Shown here in pieces: positions 8,454 through 15,956 of a DNA stretch of 64,000 bases. Origin of the DNA: Bacillus_BE sp042263505 (GTDB taxonomy: Bacteria; Bacillota; Bacilli; Bacillales; Cytobacillaceae); the NCBI RefSeq assembly GCF_042263505.1, contig NZ_JBHKFI010000010.1, forward strand, positions 97,913 to 161,912, given 5' to 3'. The notes under the pieces were generated by a model. It was not told where the DNA came from, did no database searches, and saw only the letters and a program-made list of their open reading frames with translations. Both the position numbers and the translations under genes were made by a program. Positions within the stretch are counted from its first letter, which is position 1. Every line of letters begins with the position of its first letter.

Positions 8454-8471
8454 TATCTTGAATATGAGATA
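8454..8471. promoter_or_regulatory. MhqR-type operator upstream of the MarR gene
   Basis: TATCTTGAATATGAGATA has ATCT/AGAT half-sites at the same spacing as the site at 7911. It lies 35 bases before the marR start. Confidence 0.55.
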
Positions 8472-8538
8472 ATTATAATGAATCAAATTCATTTTGTCAA
8501 ACGGTATTTCAACAATGCCAGCAGAATACATCCTTCAG

Positions 8539-9009
8539 TTATTCAAATAAAGGAACCTGTGGATCTCTTCTATAGCAATGAACCAGCATAGCATGCAATT
8601 GACCCCTGTGATGATAAATATGCGCCAGTATTTCTAATAACCATTCATATTTTGTATAGGTAATTCCCCAGTAAGAAGTCTTTTCCTGAAACAGTTCCCT
8701 TTCAGAAAGCTTAATATAGTGGGTTTTGAGTGAATCAAAGTTTTTCAGTAAAGTAGTTTTTATGATTTCGATATGCTGATTGGAAATTTGAGAATAAAAG
8801 GTTTCCATTTCCTCCTGCGTGGCACCATTTATGATATGGAAGTCTGCCTCACAGATGAAGGAAATATGCTGCAATAATTCACCAATTGAATGCTTTTGTT
8901 CGGTTGGCCGGAACTCTAAATCTATTTCATCTAACCGGTCCATCATTTTGATAATTGTTTTAATGGCAATCTCTATTTGATGCAAGGCACTATGACAATA
9001 TACATTCAT
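8539..9009 (-). CDS. DinB-family four-helix protein
   Basis: A 156-residue member of the DinB/YfiT-like superfamily. Metal-ligand histidines are likely in LLQHISFICEADFH near residue 48 and in LAHIYHHRGQLHAML near residue 130. Such proteins include bacillithiol S-transferases and stress-induced proteins with unknown substrates. It is transcribed alone on the minus strand. The substrate is unknown. Confidence 0.8.
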   Translation of the reverse strand: MNVYCHSALHQIEIAIKTIIKMMDRLDEIDLEFRPTEQKHSIGELLQHISFICEADFHIINGATQEEMETFYSQISNQHIEIIKTTLLKNFDSLKTHYIKLSERELFQEKTSYWGITYTKYEWLLEILAHIYHHRGQLHAMLVHCYRRDPQVPLFE

Positions 9010-9244
9010 AAGATAGACTCCTTTAGGAATTTGAAAAAGGTAGTTATTTCCTAGAGATTTTTATTGATAATTACTATTCTTTCATTATTCAACAAAATTT
9101 TTAAAATTCCTACTAACCATGCAAATGCGGAAAAGAATAAAACTATTTCCATTATTGACTATTACAGATTTTTTTCATTTATTTTTGTTGGATTTTCTCA
9201 AATGCATGCGATCTAAAATGCAAGTGGCGAAAAATTAAACTTGG

Positions 9245-9403
9245 TTAAGATAAAGAAGGAATAGGTATAGGCCCAATCCAACAAGTGAAGAGAAAAGCTT
9301 TTAACACAGCTTCGACAATTAATTGATTTGCTTCTAAAATTTTTTGTGTAGCTTGATCGATTTGCTTTAATCCGTCTTGAAATGTCATTTTTCCATTCAA
9401 CAT
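9245..9403 (-). CDS. Small hypothetical peptide (52 residues)
   Basis: The minus strand encodes MLNGKMTFQDGLKQIDQATQ, an amphipathic helix-like middle, and a hydrophobic Pro-rich tail ending GPIPIPSLS. Base composition and the hydrophilic-to-hydrophobic layout look protein-like, but no strong ribosome site precedes the ATG. The reading frame is also open for 12 codons upstream, so it may be the end of a decayed gene. Not recognised. Confidence 0.3.
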   Translation of the reverse strand: MLNGKMTFQDGLKQIDQATQKILEANQLIVEAVLKAFLFTCWIGPIPIPSLS

Positions 9404-9571
9404 TTTATAATCTGAGTCTTTAGGTTGATTATGGACTCTTTATCGATAAATGGGTGATTCATATGAAATTTGATGATAATTCAATTCTTGTCCATTTCCT
9501 TTCGAACAGAATATGCATAACCTGTACTATTACTATATTTAATTTTGATCTTCTTAAAAGGAGTCCTGTTT

Positions 9572-9823
9572 GTGATATTTATTGGGTCTGTAGTCATTTC
9601 ACAGATATCTGGTTCGGCAACTGTTATATTTGGCAATACCATTTCGCTTTCTCCTAGTTCTACTTCCAGTTCTACTTCCAGTTCTACTGCGGATTCAGAC
9701 ACAGAGAATGCAAATTCTTTATCTCTCAATGATTTTGCTAATAGAACATTAGCGCCAAATTCTTCTCGTGTAAAAAAAGAAAATCGAAATCGATCATTTC
9801 ATTGGAATTTCCCAAATTCTTAA
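9572..9823 (+). CDS. GerPF/GerPA-like spore germination protein
   Basis: A GTG start at 9572 with AAAAGGAG eight bases upstream gives an 83-residue product beginning MIFIGSVVISQISGSATVIF. The pattern of an N-terminal G-x-V-x-I-x-x-I-x-G strand, then FGNTISLSPSSTSSS and a Ser/Thr-rich tail, is that of the GerP small spore proteins, which make the coat permeable to germinants. It stands alone here instead of in a gerPABCDEF operon. The overlapping minus-strand frame looks less protein-like. The C-terminus (NRSFHWNF) is divergent. Confidence 0.6.
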   Translation: MIFIGSVVISQISGSATVIFGNTISLSPSSTSSSTSSSTADSDTENANSLSLNDFANRTLAPNSSRVKKENRNRSFHWNFPNS

Positions 9824-9992
9824 ATCATAAAATGGAGATTGAAAAAATATCAGATTTTCAGGAACTAATTTTCCAACCTTTAGCATTATACAAAAGGAAG
9901 ATAACAAAAGAATGAAAATTATCCTGGTTTATCTTTATTTTTCGTAGTTTAATCTTTCATTTTGAAGTAAATACGCTAATCCAGGTAATATC

Positions 9993-10049
9993 AATAATAT
10001 TGTCAACCAAGTCAACTTGGTTGACAATATTATTTCCTTGCGATATGAT
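9993..10049 (+). promoter_or_regulatory. Promoter and palindromic operator of the CarD-like gene
   Basis: A perfect inverted repeat of two 20-base arms (9993-10012 and 10015-10034) is separated by CA. It contains the MarR-type operator GTCAAC-TTG-GTTGAC at 10011-10025 plus an extra GTCAAC half-site at 10002. The -35 box TTGACA (10021-10026) is inside the operator. Exactly 17 bases later comes TATGAT (10044-10049). A protein bound here would block RNA polymerase. Confidence 0.8.
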
Positions 10050-10082
10050 TGAATCAGTGACGTTAAAATTGGGAGTGAACAA

Positions 10083-10586
10083 ATGTTTAGTATTGGGGAT
10101 CTGATAATCTATTCTTCACATGGCATTTGCCAAATTGATGATATTTGCGAAAAAAGCGTTTCCGGTGTGACCAGAACTTATTATGTTTTACATCCTCTAG
10201 AAAATATTCATGATCTAACCATCAGTACTCCTGTCAATAATGATAAAGTTAAAATGCTCGAATTGATTCATAAAGAGGATGCTTTAAAGATTCTTGAATC
10301 ATTTAAAAATCCAGGAGTCAAATGGAATGATAATGCTAACTTTCGTCATAACACTTATTCCGATATTATTCGCAAAGGAAATCGAATGGAAATATCGAAA
10401 GTGGTTAATACACTCATGCGAAAAAAAATTGAAGCTGAGATTCATGATAAAAAGCTTTATGAACAAGACCGAAAGCTATTGGACACTACACAACGTATAC
10501 TATTTAAAGAAATATCAATAGCCTTAAATAAGACTTATTCCGAAATTCAGGATCAAGTGATGCAACTGCTTCAGGAGCAAAAATAA
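10083..10586 (+). CDS. CarD/CdnL-family RNA polymerase-binding regulator
   Basis: A 167-residue CarD-like protein. The N-terminal RNAP-interacting domain is recognisable as MFSIGDLIIYSSHGICQIDD followed by a YYVLHPL strand. The C-terminal half is helical and basic, and would contact the upstream edge of the promoter bubble. Family members stabilise open complexes and tune stable-RNA transcription. GGGAGTG lies five bases before the ATG. Its promoter contains a perfect operator shared with the gyrB and marR genes that follow, so it is probably not the housekeeping CarD but an inducible paralogue. It converges on gyrB across a bidirectional terminator. Confidence 0.82.
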   Translation: MFSIGDLIIYSSHGICQIDDICEKSVSGVTRTYYVLHPLENIHDLTISTPVNNDKVKMLELIHKEDALKILESFKNPGVKWNDNANFRHNTYSDIIRKGNRMEISKVVNTLMRKKIEAEIHDKKLYEQDRKLLDTTQRILFKEISIALNKTYSEIQDQVMQLLQEQK

Positions 10587-10607
10587 GTTTTTTTCCATTA
10601 GAATATG

Positions 10608-10638
10608 AAAAATGGCCCTTGTAAATTGGGTCATTTTT
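10608..10638. terminator. Bidirectional terminator between the carD-like and gyrB genes
   Basis: AAAATGGCCC pairs with GGGTCATTTT and is flanked by A- and T-runs, so it serves both converging genes. Confidence 0.8.
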
Positions 10639-10651
10639 ATTTTACATAGTT

Positions 10652-12574
10652 TTAAACATCAAGATTTTTCACATATACTGCATTTTCTTCAATAAATTGG
10701 CGTCGTGGTTCTACCCTATCTCCCATTAACAAATCAAACGTTGTATCAGCTTCCTTAGCATTCTCCAAGCTGACCTGAAGGAGCGTTCTTGTAAATGGAT
10801 TCATAGTCGTCTCCCATAATTGCTCTGGATTCATTTCTCCTAGTCCTTTGTAGCGTTGTAAATTGGGCTTAGGTGTATTTGAAAGTGTGGATAAGACGGC
10901 CTCAAGCTGACGATCATCATAAGCATATTGAATATACTTTCCTAGTTGTATTTTATATAGCGGTGGTTGAGCAATGTAAATACAGCCATTTTCAACTAGG
11001 GGTCTCATAAATCGAAAGAAAAAAGTAAGCATGAGAGTGCAAATATGGGCACCATCTACATCTGCGTCAGTCATGATGACGACCTTGTGATATCGCGACT
11101 TTTCCAATTCAAAACTATCGCCAATACCAGCCCCAATCGCTTTTATCATCGTCCCAATTTCGGCATTATGAAGGATCCGATCCATCCCTGCTTTTTCCAC
11201 ATTCAGAATTTTTCCTCTCAATGGCAAAATCGCTTGAAAATGGCGATCTCTCCCCTGCTTGGCTGAACCACCGGCAGAGTCCCCTTCGACAATGAATAAT
11301 TCATTGATTGATGCATCCTTTGAAGAACAGTCTGCAAGCTTTCCTGGAAGAGTAGAAATTTCTAAAGCACTTTTCCTACGTGTTAATTCCCTTGCCTTTT
11401 TTGCAGCTATTCTTGCTTTTGAAGCTAGGATGCTTTTATTGATAATATTTTTAGCGATAGCTGGATTCTCAAGCAAGAAATGCTCAAGCTTTTCAGAAAC
11501 AATCGCATCGGTTACAGTTTTTACCTCTGAATTGCCAAGCTTTGTTTTCGTTTGCCCTTCGAATTGTGGATTGGAATGTTTAACGGAAATGACCGCTGTT
11601 AGTCCTTCCCGAATATCCTCACCGGAAAAATTGGCCTCATTTTCTTTTATTTGCCCACTTTTCCGCGCAAAATCATTAATCGTTCTTGTGAGGGCTGTTT
11701 TAAATCCAGCTTCATGAGTCCCTCCCTCATGGGTATGGATATTATTTGCAAATGATAAAAGCTGTTCTTGATAGCCTTCGTTATATTGAATAGCAATTTC
11801 CAATGAAATCCCTTTTGCTTCCCCTTCAATCATGATTGGTTCTTCATTTAGAACGTTTAGTTTTTCATTTAATAGCTCTACATAGGATTTGATCCCACCT
11901 TCATAGTAGAATTCATCCTTTTTATCCTCTTCTCGTTTATCTCTGATCGTAATCAGAATTCCTTTATTCAAGAAAGCAAGCTCTCTTAATCTTGTTGCGA
12001 GAATAGCATAATCATAGACAAGCGTTTCTGTAAATATCTCATTATCTGGAACAAAGTGGATGGTTGTTCCAGTATGATCCGTTTCACCTATGACCTTCAA
12101 TTCTTCCTGAGGGACTCCACGTACATAGCTTTGATAATGTATTTTTCCTCCTCGATGGACAAAGACCTCCATCAAAGAGGATAAGGCGTTGACGACAGAG
12201 GCCCCTACCCCGTGTAGTCCTCCTGACACCTTATATCCTCCACCGCCAAACTTTCCTCCAGCATGTAGAACAGTTAAAATGACTTCTACGGCAGGTCTAC
12301 CTTCTTTTTCATGAAGATCAACAGGAATTCCACGGCCATTATCTGTAACGGTTATACTATTATCTACTTCAATGACTACGTTAATTTCATTACAATATCC
12401 TGCTAATGCTTCATCCACGCTATTATCGACAATTTCCCATACTAAATGGTGAAGGCCTCGCCCAGATGTTGAACCAATATACATCCCTGGCCGTTTTCGA
12501 ACAGCCTCTAGTCCTTCTAATACTTGAATCTGATTCGCATCATAGGCTTGATCCTGTAATTTAGTTTCAGTCAT
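10652..12574 (-). CDS. gyrB: DNA gyrase subunit B paralogue, MarR-controlled
   Basis: The ATPase subunit of a type II topoisomerase, 640 residues and full length. The GHKL ATPase domain has VDNSVDEALAG, TDNGRGIP and GGLHGVGASVVNAL. The transducer carries the conserved Lys in FEGQTKTKLGN. The TOPRIM domain has IVEGDSAGGSAKQG and MTDADVDGAHI, and the tail is LQRYKGLGEMNPEQLWETTM. No gyrA or recF lies beside it and it is not next to dnaA, so it looks like a second GyrB. Unusual residues include NVEKAG where most GyrBs have NVEKAR, and DGAHIC where they have DGAHIR. Residues that usually mutate in coumarin resistance (the Arg in VHRGGKIH, the Thr in HTGTT) are unchanged. Its promoter lies in the terminator of the marR gene and carries two MarR-type operators. 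I infer an inducible replacement gyrase subunit. Confidence 0.9.
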   Translation of the reverse strand: MTETKLQDQAYDANQIQVLEGLEAVRKRPGMYIGSTSGRGLHHLVWEIVDNSVDEALAGYCNEINVVIEVDNSITVTDNGRGIPVDLHEKEGRPAVEVILTVLHAGGKFGGGGYKVSGGLHGVGASVVNALSSLMEVFVHRGGKIHYQSYVRGVPQEELKVIGETDHTGTTIHFVPDNEIFTETLVYDYAILATRLRELAFLNKGILITIRDKREEDKKDEFYYEGGIKSYVELLNEKLNVLNEEPIMIEGEAKGISLEIAIQYNEGYQEQLLSFANNIHTHEGGTHEAGFKTALTRTINDFARKSGQIKENEANFSGEDIREGLTAVISVKHSNPQFEGQTKTKLGNSEVKTVTDAIVSEKLEHFLLENPAIAKNIINKSILASKARIAAKKARELTRRKSALEISTLPGKLADCSSKDASINELFIVEGDSAGGSAKQGRDRHFQAILPLRGKILNVEKAGMDRILHNAEIGTMIKAIGAGIGDSFELEKSRYHKVVIMTDADVDGAHICTLMLTFFFRFMRPLVENGCIYIAQPPLYKIQLGKYIQYAYDDRQLEAVLSTLSNTPKPNLQRYKGLGEMNPEQLWETTMNPFTRTLLQVSLENAKEADTTFDLLMGDRVEPRRQFIEENAVYVKNLDV

Positions 12575-12662
12575 TCAGTTGTGGTCTCCTTCACAAGTTC
12601 ATTTCTAATTCGAATCGGAGGTAGAAATCTTCTCAATTGGATGGAAGTTTACTACACGAATT

Positions 12663-12723
12663 GTCAACTTAGTTGACTATATTAATTGTAAAGAAAAACC
12701 CTCACTTTGTCAATCGAGTTGAC
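12663..12723 (-). promoter_or_regulatory. gyrB promoter with two MarR-type operators
   Basis: On the minus strand, TTGACA (12713-12708) and TACAAT (12690-12685) are 17 bases apart. The operator GTCAATCGAGTTGAC (12709-12723) covers the -35 box. A second, GTCAACTTAGTTGAC (12663-12677), lies just past the expected start of transcription. Confidence 0.75.
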
Positions 12724-12733
12724 GAAGCGAGGG
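12699..12733 (-). terminator. marR terminator, overlapping the gyrB promoter
   Basis: CCCTC.CTTTGTCAA pairs with the matching arm ending GAGGG, and TTTTTC follows on the minus strand. The stem contains an operator and the gyrB -35 box. Confidence 0.75.
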
Positions 12734-12735
12734 CT

Positions 12736-13170
12736 TTAGATGTTCCATTCGCTTTTTAATATTTTTTTTAAAAGATTGACTTGTTCAAAACCAATATTTT
12801 CGGTTATTTTTTGCTCAAGCTGAGCTTTAAGGGCTGCATTTTTTTCGTAGCATTTTTCTCCTAAAGCCGTTAATTGAATACATTTTTCTTTCTTATTGTT
12901 TTCGACATTTTTGATTTCAACTAATCCTTTTTCTGAGAGTTTTTTGATAAACTTATGGATCGCTTGCCGTGAAATCTCAACATTCTTGGTTACATGTGAA
13001 ATGGTTGGCTGTTTTTGGTAAATTCGAGCCATGATGTACCATTCAGAATTGGAGATATAAATCTCACTTTGATCATTCCATGTTTTCTCTGTAATTTTCC
13101 GAAGCTGAGTATGGCGTTGACTTAATAAATCAATTAAATCTAAATTTTGCAATTCAGAGTTTGAAATCAA
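12736..13170 (-). CDS. MarR-family regulator of the gyrB/carD module
   Basis: A winged-helix repressor of 144 residues if translation starts at TTG 13170, where GGAGG lies seven bases upstream. The longer frame from 13233 has no such site and its N-terminus looks non-coding. The DNA-binding part is TISHVTKNVEISRQAIHKFI followed by LSEKGLVEIKN and a basic wing. Its promoter carries GTCAATTCAGTTGAC over the -35 box. The same motif recurs at gyrB and at the CarD-like gene, and this is the only transcription factor nearby, so it very probably represses itself and both targets. The inducer is unknown; a gyrase-targeting or DNA-damaging compound is a reasonable guess. Confidence 0.85.
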   Translation of the reverse strand: MISNSELQNLDLIDLLSQRHTQLRKITEKTWNDQSEIYISNSEWYIMARIYQKQPTISHVTKNVEISRQAIHKFIKKLSEKGLVEIKNVENNKKEKCIQLTALGEKCYEKNAALKAQLEQKITENIGFEQVNLLKKILKSEWNI

Positions 13171-13204
13171 ATGATTTCCTCCCCTCTTAATCTTTCCGCC
13201 AATT

Positions 13205-13243
13205 ACTATACAAAATCCATTTGTGGATGTCAATTCAGTTGAC
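13205..13243 (-). promoter_or_regulatory. marR promoter and operator
   Basis: TTGACA (13233-13228) and TATAGT (13210-13205) have 17-base spacing on the minus strand. The operator GTCAATTCAGTTGAC (13229-13243) overlaps the -35 box. Confidence 0.75.
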
Positions 13244-13348
13244 TAATATCAAAATAAATAATCCTCATATGTATGTCTGCCAAAAATGAAACTTATTATA
13301 AATCGTTCTATTATTCAGGGGATTTTGAAGAATTATGAAACTTAATCT

Positions 13349-13377
13349 TTTGTTACCCGTATAACGGGGGTAACAAA
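13349..13377 (+). promoter_or_regulatory. Leader hairpin touching the ribosome binding site of the DUF3267 gene
   Basis: TTTGTTACCC pairs perfectly with GGGTAACAAA. The last AAA is the start of the AAAGGAGGG ribosome site. It could be a translational control hairpin or an operator-like palindrome. Confidence 0.4.
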
Positions 13378-13390
13378 GGAGGGCTTTTTT

Positions 13391-14005
13391 TTGAAATTTA
13401 CATCAAAACTGCCTGTATTTGATGAGAAATTACATGCTGAATTGATAATAGAAAATTGGAAACCATTAAAGGAACCTAATAATTTTTTAATGGGCTTATT
13501 ATCAATCCCTTTTATAATTATTGGTGCATTCATCCCAATTGGAATCATACAATTGGTTACTCCTTTTACGATTAATGAATTTGGTATTTCAGGAGATGGT
13601 TCATTTGTAATTAATCTGAACTTCCTGTATATTTTCCTCGTTCTTCTATCAATAATCTTGCACGAGTTGATTCACCTAATGTTCATCCCAAATTATTTTA
13701 AATCAAATTGTACTTACATAGGGATTACAGTGTTTGGCGGCTTTGTAGCAACAGAAGAAGTCCTTTCAAAGAATCGCTTCATTTTAACGACATTGGCCCC
13801 TTTTACAATACTATCTATTTTCTTGCCAATTATTCTTGGTACAATTGGGATACTGCCATTAGCGGTAAAAGTGTTGATTATCTTAAATGGTGCAGCTTCA
13901 TCTGTTGATTTATTAACCTTTGTGATCATTATTTCTCAAGTTCCCAATTTGACCATGCTTCGTAATAACGGCAATAAAACCTATTGGAAAATAAAAAAAT
14001 GCTAG
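13391..14005 (+). CDS. DUF3267 membrane protein, putative zinc metallopeptidase
   Basis: A 204-residue membrane protein with about four to five hydrophobic spans. The motif ILHELIHLMFIPN near residue 89 holds an HExxH zinc-binding signature, characteristic of the DUF3267 putative zincin family. The start is TTG, with AAAGGAGGG eight bases upstream. It is a single gene preceded by an unusual hairpin. The peptidase role is a family-level prediction without a known substrate. Confidence 0.78.
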   Translation: MKFTSKLPVFDEKLHAELIIENWKPLKEPNNFLMGLLSIPFIIIGAFIPIGIIQLVTPFTINEFGISGDGSFVINLNFLYIFLVLLSIILHELIHLMFIPNYFKSNCTYIGITVFGGFVATEEVLSKNRFILTTLAPFTILSIFLPIILGTIGILPLAVKVLIILNGAASSVDLLTFVIIISQVPNLTMLRNNGNKTYWKIKKC

Positions 14006-14061
14006 TTTCTTAACTGAAATGGGGCCGTTATAAAAACTGCATCTATTGTTTAATGAAATAA

Positions 14062-14283
14062 TTAGGTACAAAACACCTTACGTCCGTTGCACAAAAAAAG
14101 ATCCCCTTTAGAAAAGAGCATCTTCAACGTTTCATCAAATAAAATCTCCTCATGAGTCCATTTTCCTTTATGTAAACTAGGCACCATCTTGCCAAATATC
14201 TCAAATTCATCATTTGTTGAATGGATGTCCTTGATGAACTCAGTTTTTAAAGGGAAAATGACGATATTGTTTGAAAGATTCAT
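14062..14283 (-). pseudogene. N-terminal remnant of a GNAT acetyltransferase
   Basis: A 73-residue frame with DEFEIFGKMVPSLHKGKWTH, which resembles the beginning of streptothricin-type GNAT acetyltransferases (Bacillus YyaR family). The acetyl-CoA binding domain is missing. The frame runs through a terminator-like hairpin (14098-14124, T-run on the minus strand), which suggests that the 3' part was lost and replaced. Family resemblance is moderate. Confidence 0.4.
14098..14124 (-). terminator. Terminator-like hairpin inside the GNAT remnant
   Basis: AAGATGCTCTTT pairs with AAAGGGGATCTT with one mismatch, followed by TTTTT on the minus strand. Confidence 0.55.
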
Positions 14284-14324
14284 AGAGCCTATCTGCTGTT
14301 TTTTTATATTCTAGAATATATAAC

Positions 14325-14735
14325 TTAAATCAATTGCCAGACATATAAATAATAAAGGCCAAATACAAGGAAAACTAAAATTAAAGAAAATGAAAGAAAA
14401 ACTACCACTGACCTTGAAAAATGAAAAGTTTGGCGATTAATTTCCTTCCCTTTTTGAAAATAGGAAATCGTTGAAAACATTAGGGCAAGAATGCCAACAG
14501 AAATAGAAGCCAAACCGATGATTTTTGCTAATAAATCAGCCATTTGTATTTTGAGATTAGGGGTTGAAAAATGTAAATTCGTGATTAAAAACCCTACTCC
14601 CATAATGGTGACACTGGTTCTAATCCAAGCAAGATAGGTTCGTTCGTTTGCTAAATGCTGCTGGATATATTTTGAGTCGACAGATTGTATTTGTGAATTT
14701 TTTGAAGAAATCGATATATTTTGAGGATCATTCAT
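14325..14735 (-). CDS. DUF202/YidH-family membrane protein
   Basis: A 136-residue inner-membrane protein with three hydrophobic segments (residues about 42-60, 72-92 and 105-130). The HLANERTYLAWIRTSVTIMG segment just before the first span is the DUF202 signature. The function is unknown. It appears to be a single gene. Confidence 0.82.
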   Translation of the reverse strand: MNDPQNISISSKNSQIQSVDSKYIQQHLANERTYLAWIRTSVTIMGVGFLITNLHFSTPNLKIQMADLLAKIIGLASISVGILALMFSTISYFQKGKEINRQTFHFSRSVVVFLSFSLILVFLVFGLYYLYVWQLI

Positions 14736-14944
14736 CCTTATCCCTCTTTATTTAAAATAGTTATTCAAATATTTTTGAATTGAATGAATATTACGATTGC
14801 GGATGTGGCGGAATAAATTGGACGAAATTCTAATATAGGAAATGGTCATTGGAATTTATTATAACATCATAAAAATGCAAAAACGGTTTATATACAAAAA
14901 TTTAACATTACATCTCATTGATATGATTTTTATCGTAAAATAAA

Positions 14945-14966
14945 AAAGCCCTTATTAAAGGACTTT
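14945..14966 (-). terminator. Terminator of the 30-residue membrane peptide gene
   Basis: AAAG.CCTT pairs with AAGG.CTTT with one mismatch; TTTATTTTA follows on the minus strand. Confidence 0.6.
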
Positions 14967-14988
14967 GTTGTTCAGCAATGTTGGATCT

Positions 14989-15081
14989 TCAGCTAAATAA
15001 TAAATGAGCACCAAAAGCTCCTCCGAAAAAGAAAATGGCTGTTAAAATCACATAACCCCAAATCTCTAAATCATTCTTCAC
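14989..15081 (-). CDS. Small membrane peptide (30 residues)
   Basis: A GTG start at 15081 has a perfect AAGGAGG seven bases upstream. The product is MKNDLEIWGYVILTAIFFFG followed by GAFGAHLLFS, a single membrane span with a charged N-terminus. A terminator lies 20 bases after the stop. The strong translation signal and matching terminator make it a believable gene despite its size. No family was recognised. Confidence 0.6.
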   Translation of the reverse strand: MKNDLEIWGYVILTAIFFFGGAFGAHLLFS

Positions 15082-15160
15082 TGGCATTCCTCCTTAAGAG
15101 TCATTCCATTTATTGTTACGGAATGTTTGTAACTTGTCAATATATTTTAATATAAGTTAT

Positions 15161-15607
15161 TTATTTTAGGTGTTTATTAATGATATATCGCGCTTTTTTC
15201 ACTAAATTTGGAGGAAGGTTGTTTAAGGAGAAAAATCTGAGATTGCTGCTTTCATTATCATGAATGGATAATTCCCCACTTATTTTTGAAGTAGTGAAAA
15301 CCGCTGTAACTCCGAAAATCTCATCCCCATTTGGATATTTGTGGCACTCTTTCTTTCCAGATAGAATGTCAAGAAATTCTAAACTTTTTGCATTGAAACC
15401 TGTTTCCTCAAACAGTTCTCTTTTTGCTGTTTCTTCTAAACTTTCTCCATATTCCATTGATCCTCCAGGGAAGCCCCATTTGTTTATGTCAGACCGTTGT
15501 TGGAGAAGAATTTCCTTCTTTTCATTAAAAACAAGAACCATTGCTCCGACTACCAAAAGTGGTTGAGTACCAACCAGTCTTCTCATTTCTTTGACATAAT
15601 TTTTCAT
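15161..15607 (-). CDS. Nudix hydrolase
   Basis: A 148-residue pyrophosphohydrolase acting on nucleoside diphosphate-linked substrates. The Nudix box is complete: GSMEYGESLEETAKRELFEE followed by TGF, with the metal-binding Glu residues in REL-FEE. WGFPGG precedes it, as usual. The substrate cannot be predicted. The gene follows a zinc-ribbon gene after 15 bases, so the two are probably cotranscribed. Confidence 0.9.
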   Translation of the reverse strand: MKNYVKEMRRLVGTQPLLVVGAMVLVFNEKKEILLQQRSDINKWGFPGGSMEYGESLEETAKRELFEETGFNAKSLEFLDILSGKKECHKYPNGDEIFGVTAVFTTSKISGELSIHDNESSNLRFFSLNNLPPNLVKKARYIINKHLK

Positions 15608-15622
15608 AAAATAAATTCATCC

Positions 15623-15901
15623 CTATTTTTCAAATAGAAAATTCGTGTTCATTTCATCATCACAAAAAATACAATATCCTCTTCCTTCAGAAATGGGAAC
15701 AGGCGCACAACAAAGTGGACATAGAATAACATCATTTTCATTTTGGTTAGGCTTTTGTTTGCAGTTTTGTTGTACTTCTCCTTTAGTTGAATAGAATCCC
15801 TTTACTAATTTTCTACTTCCACAAAACTGACATTTGGTTGCCGAGTGACTACAAAGAGACTTACAATCATCACATTGTTTCAGTTTGATTGGCATCATCA
15901 C
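15623..15901 (-). CDS. Zinc-ribbon protein of unknown function
   Basis: A 92-residue protein with four CxxC pairs: CDDC, CQFC, CPLC and CIFC. These would bind two zinc ions in two small ribbons, separated by a polar Gln/Asn-rich linker. It lies between a lipoprotein gene and the Nudix gene on the same strand. No enzyme domain is visible. It may be an adaptor or an RNA/DNA-binding protein. Confidence 0.65.
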   Translation of the reverse strand: MMMPIKLKQCDDCKSLCSHSATKCQFCGSRKLVKGFYSTKGEVQQNCKQKPNQNENDVILCPLCCAPVPISEGRGYCIFCDDEMNTNFLFEK

Positions 15902-15956
15902 TCATTCTCCTATTCAAAAATGATTTATAGGCAAAAACTATGATTGCAACTTTTGT

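Noticed and set aside
9481..9729. Minus-strand frame with a Glu/Leu/Val repeat opposite the GerP-like gene
   Set aside because: The plus strand has a good ribosome site and a GerP-like sequence; the repeat is the antisense of the Ser/Thr repeat.
11259..11717. Plus-strand 152-codon frame inside gyrB
   Set aside because: Antisense shadow of the conserved gyrB coding sequence.
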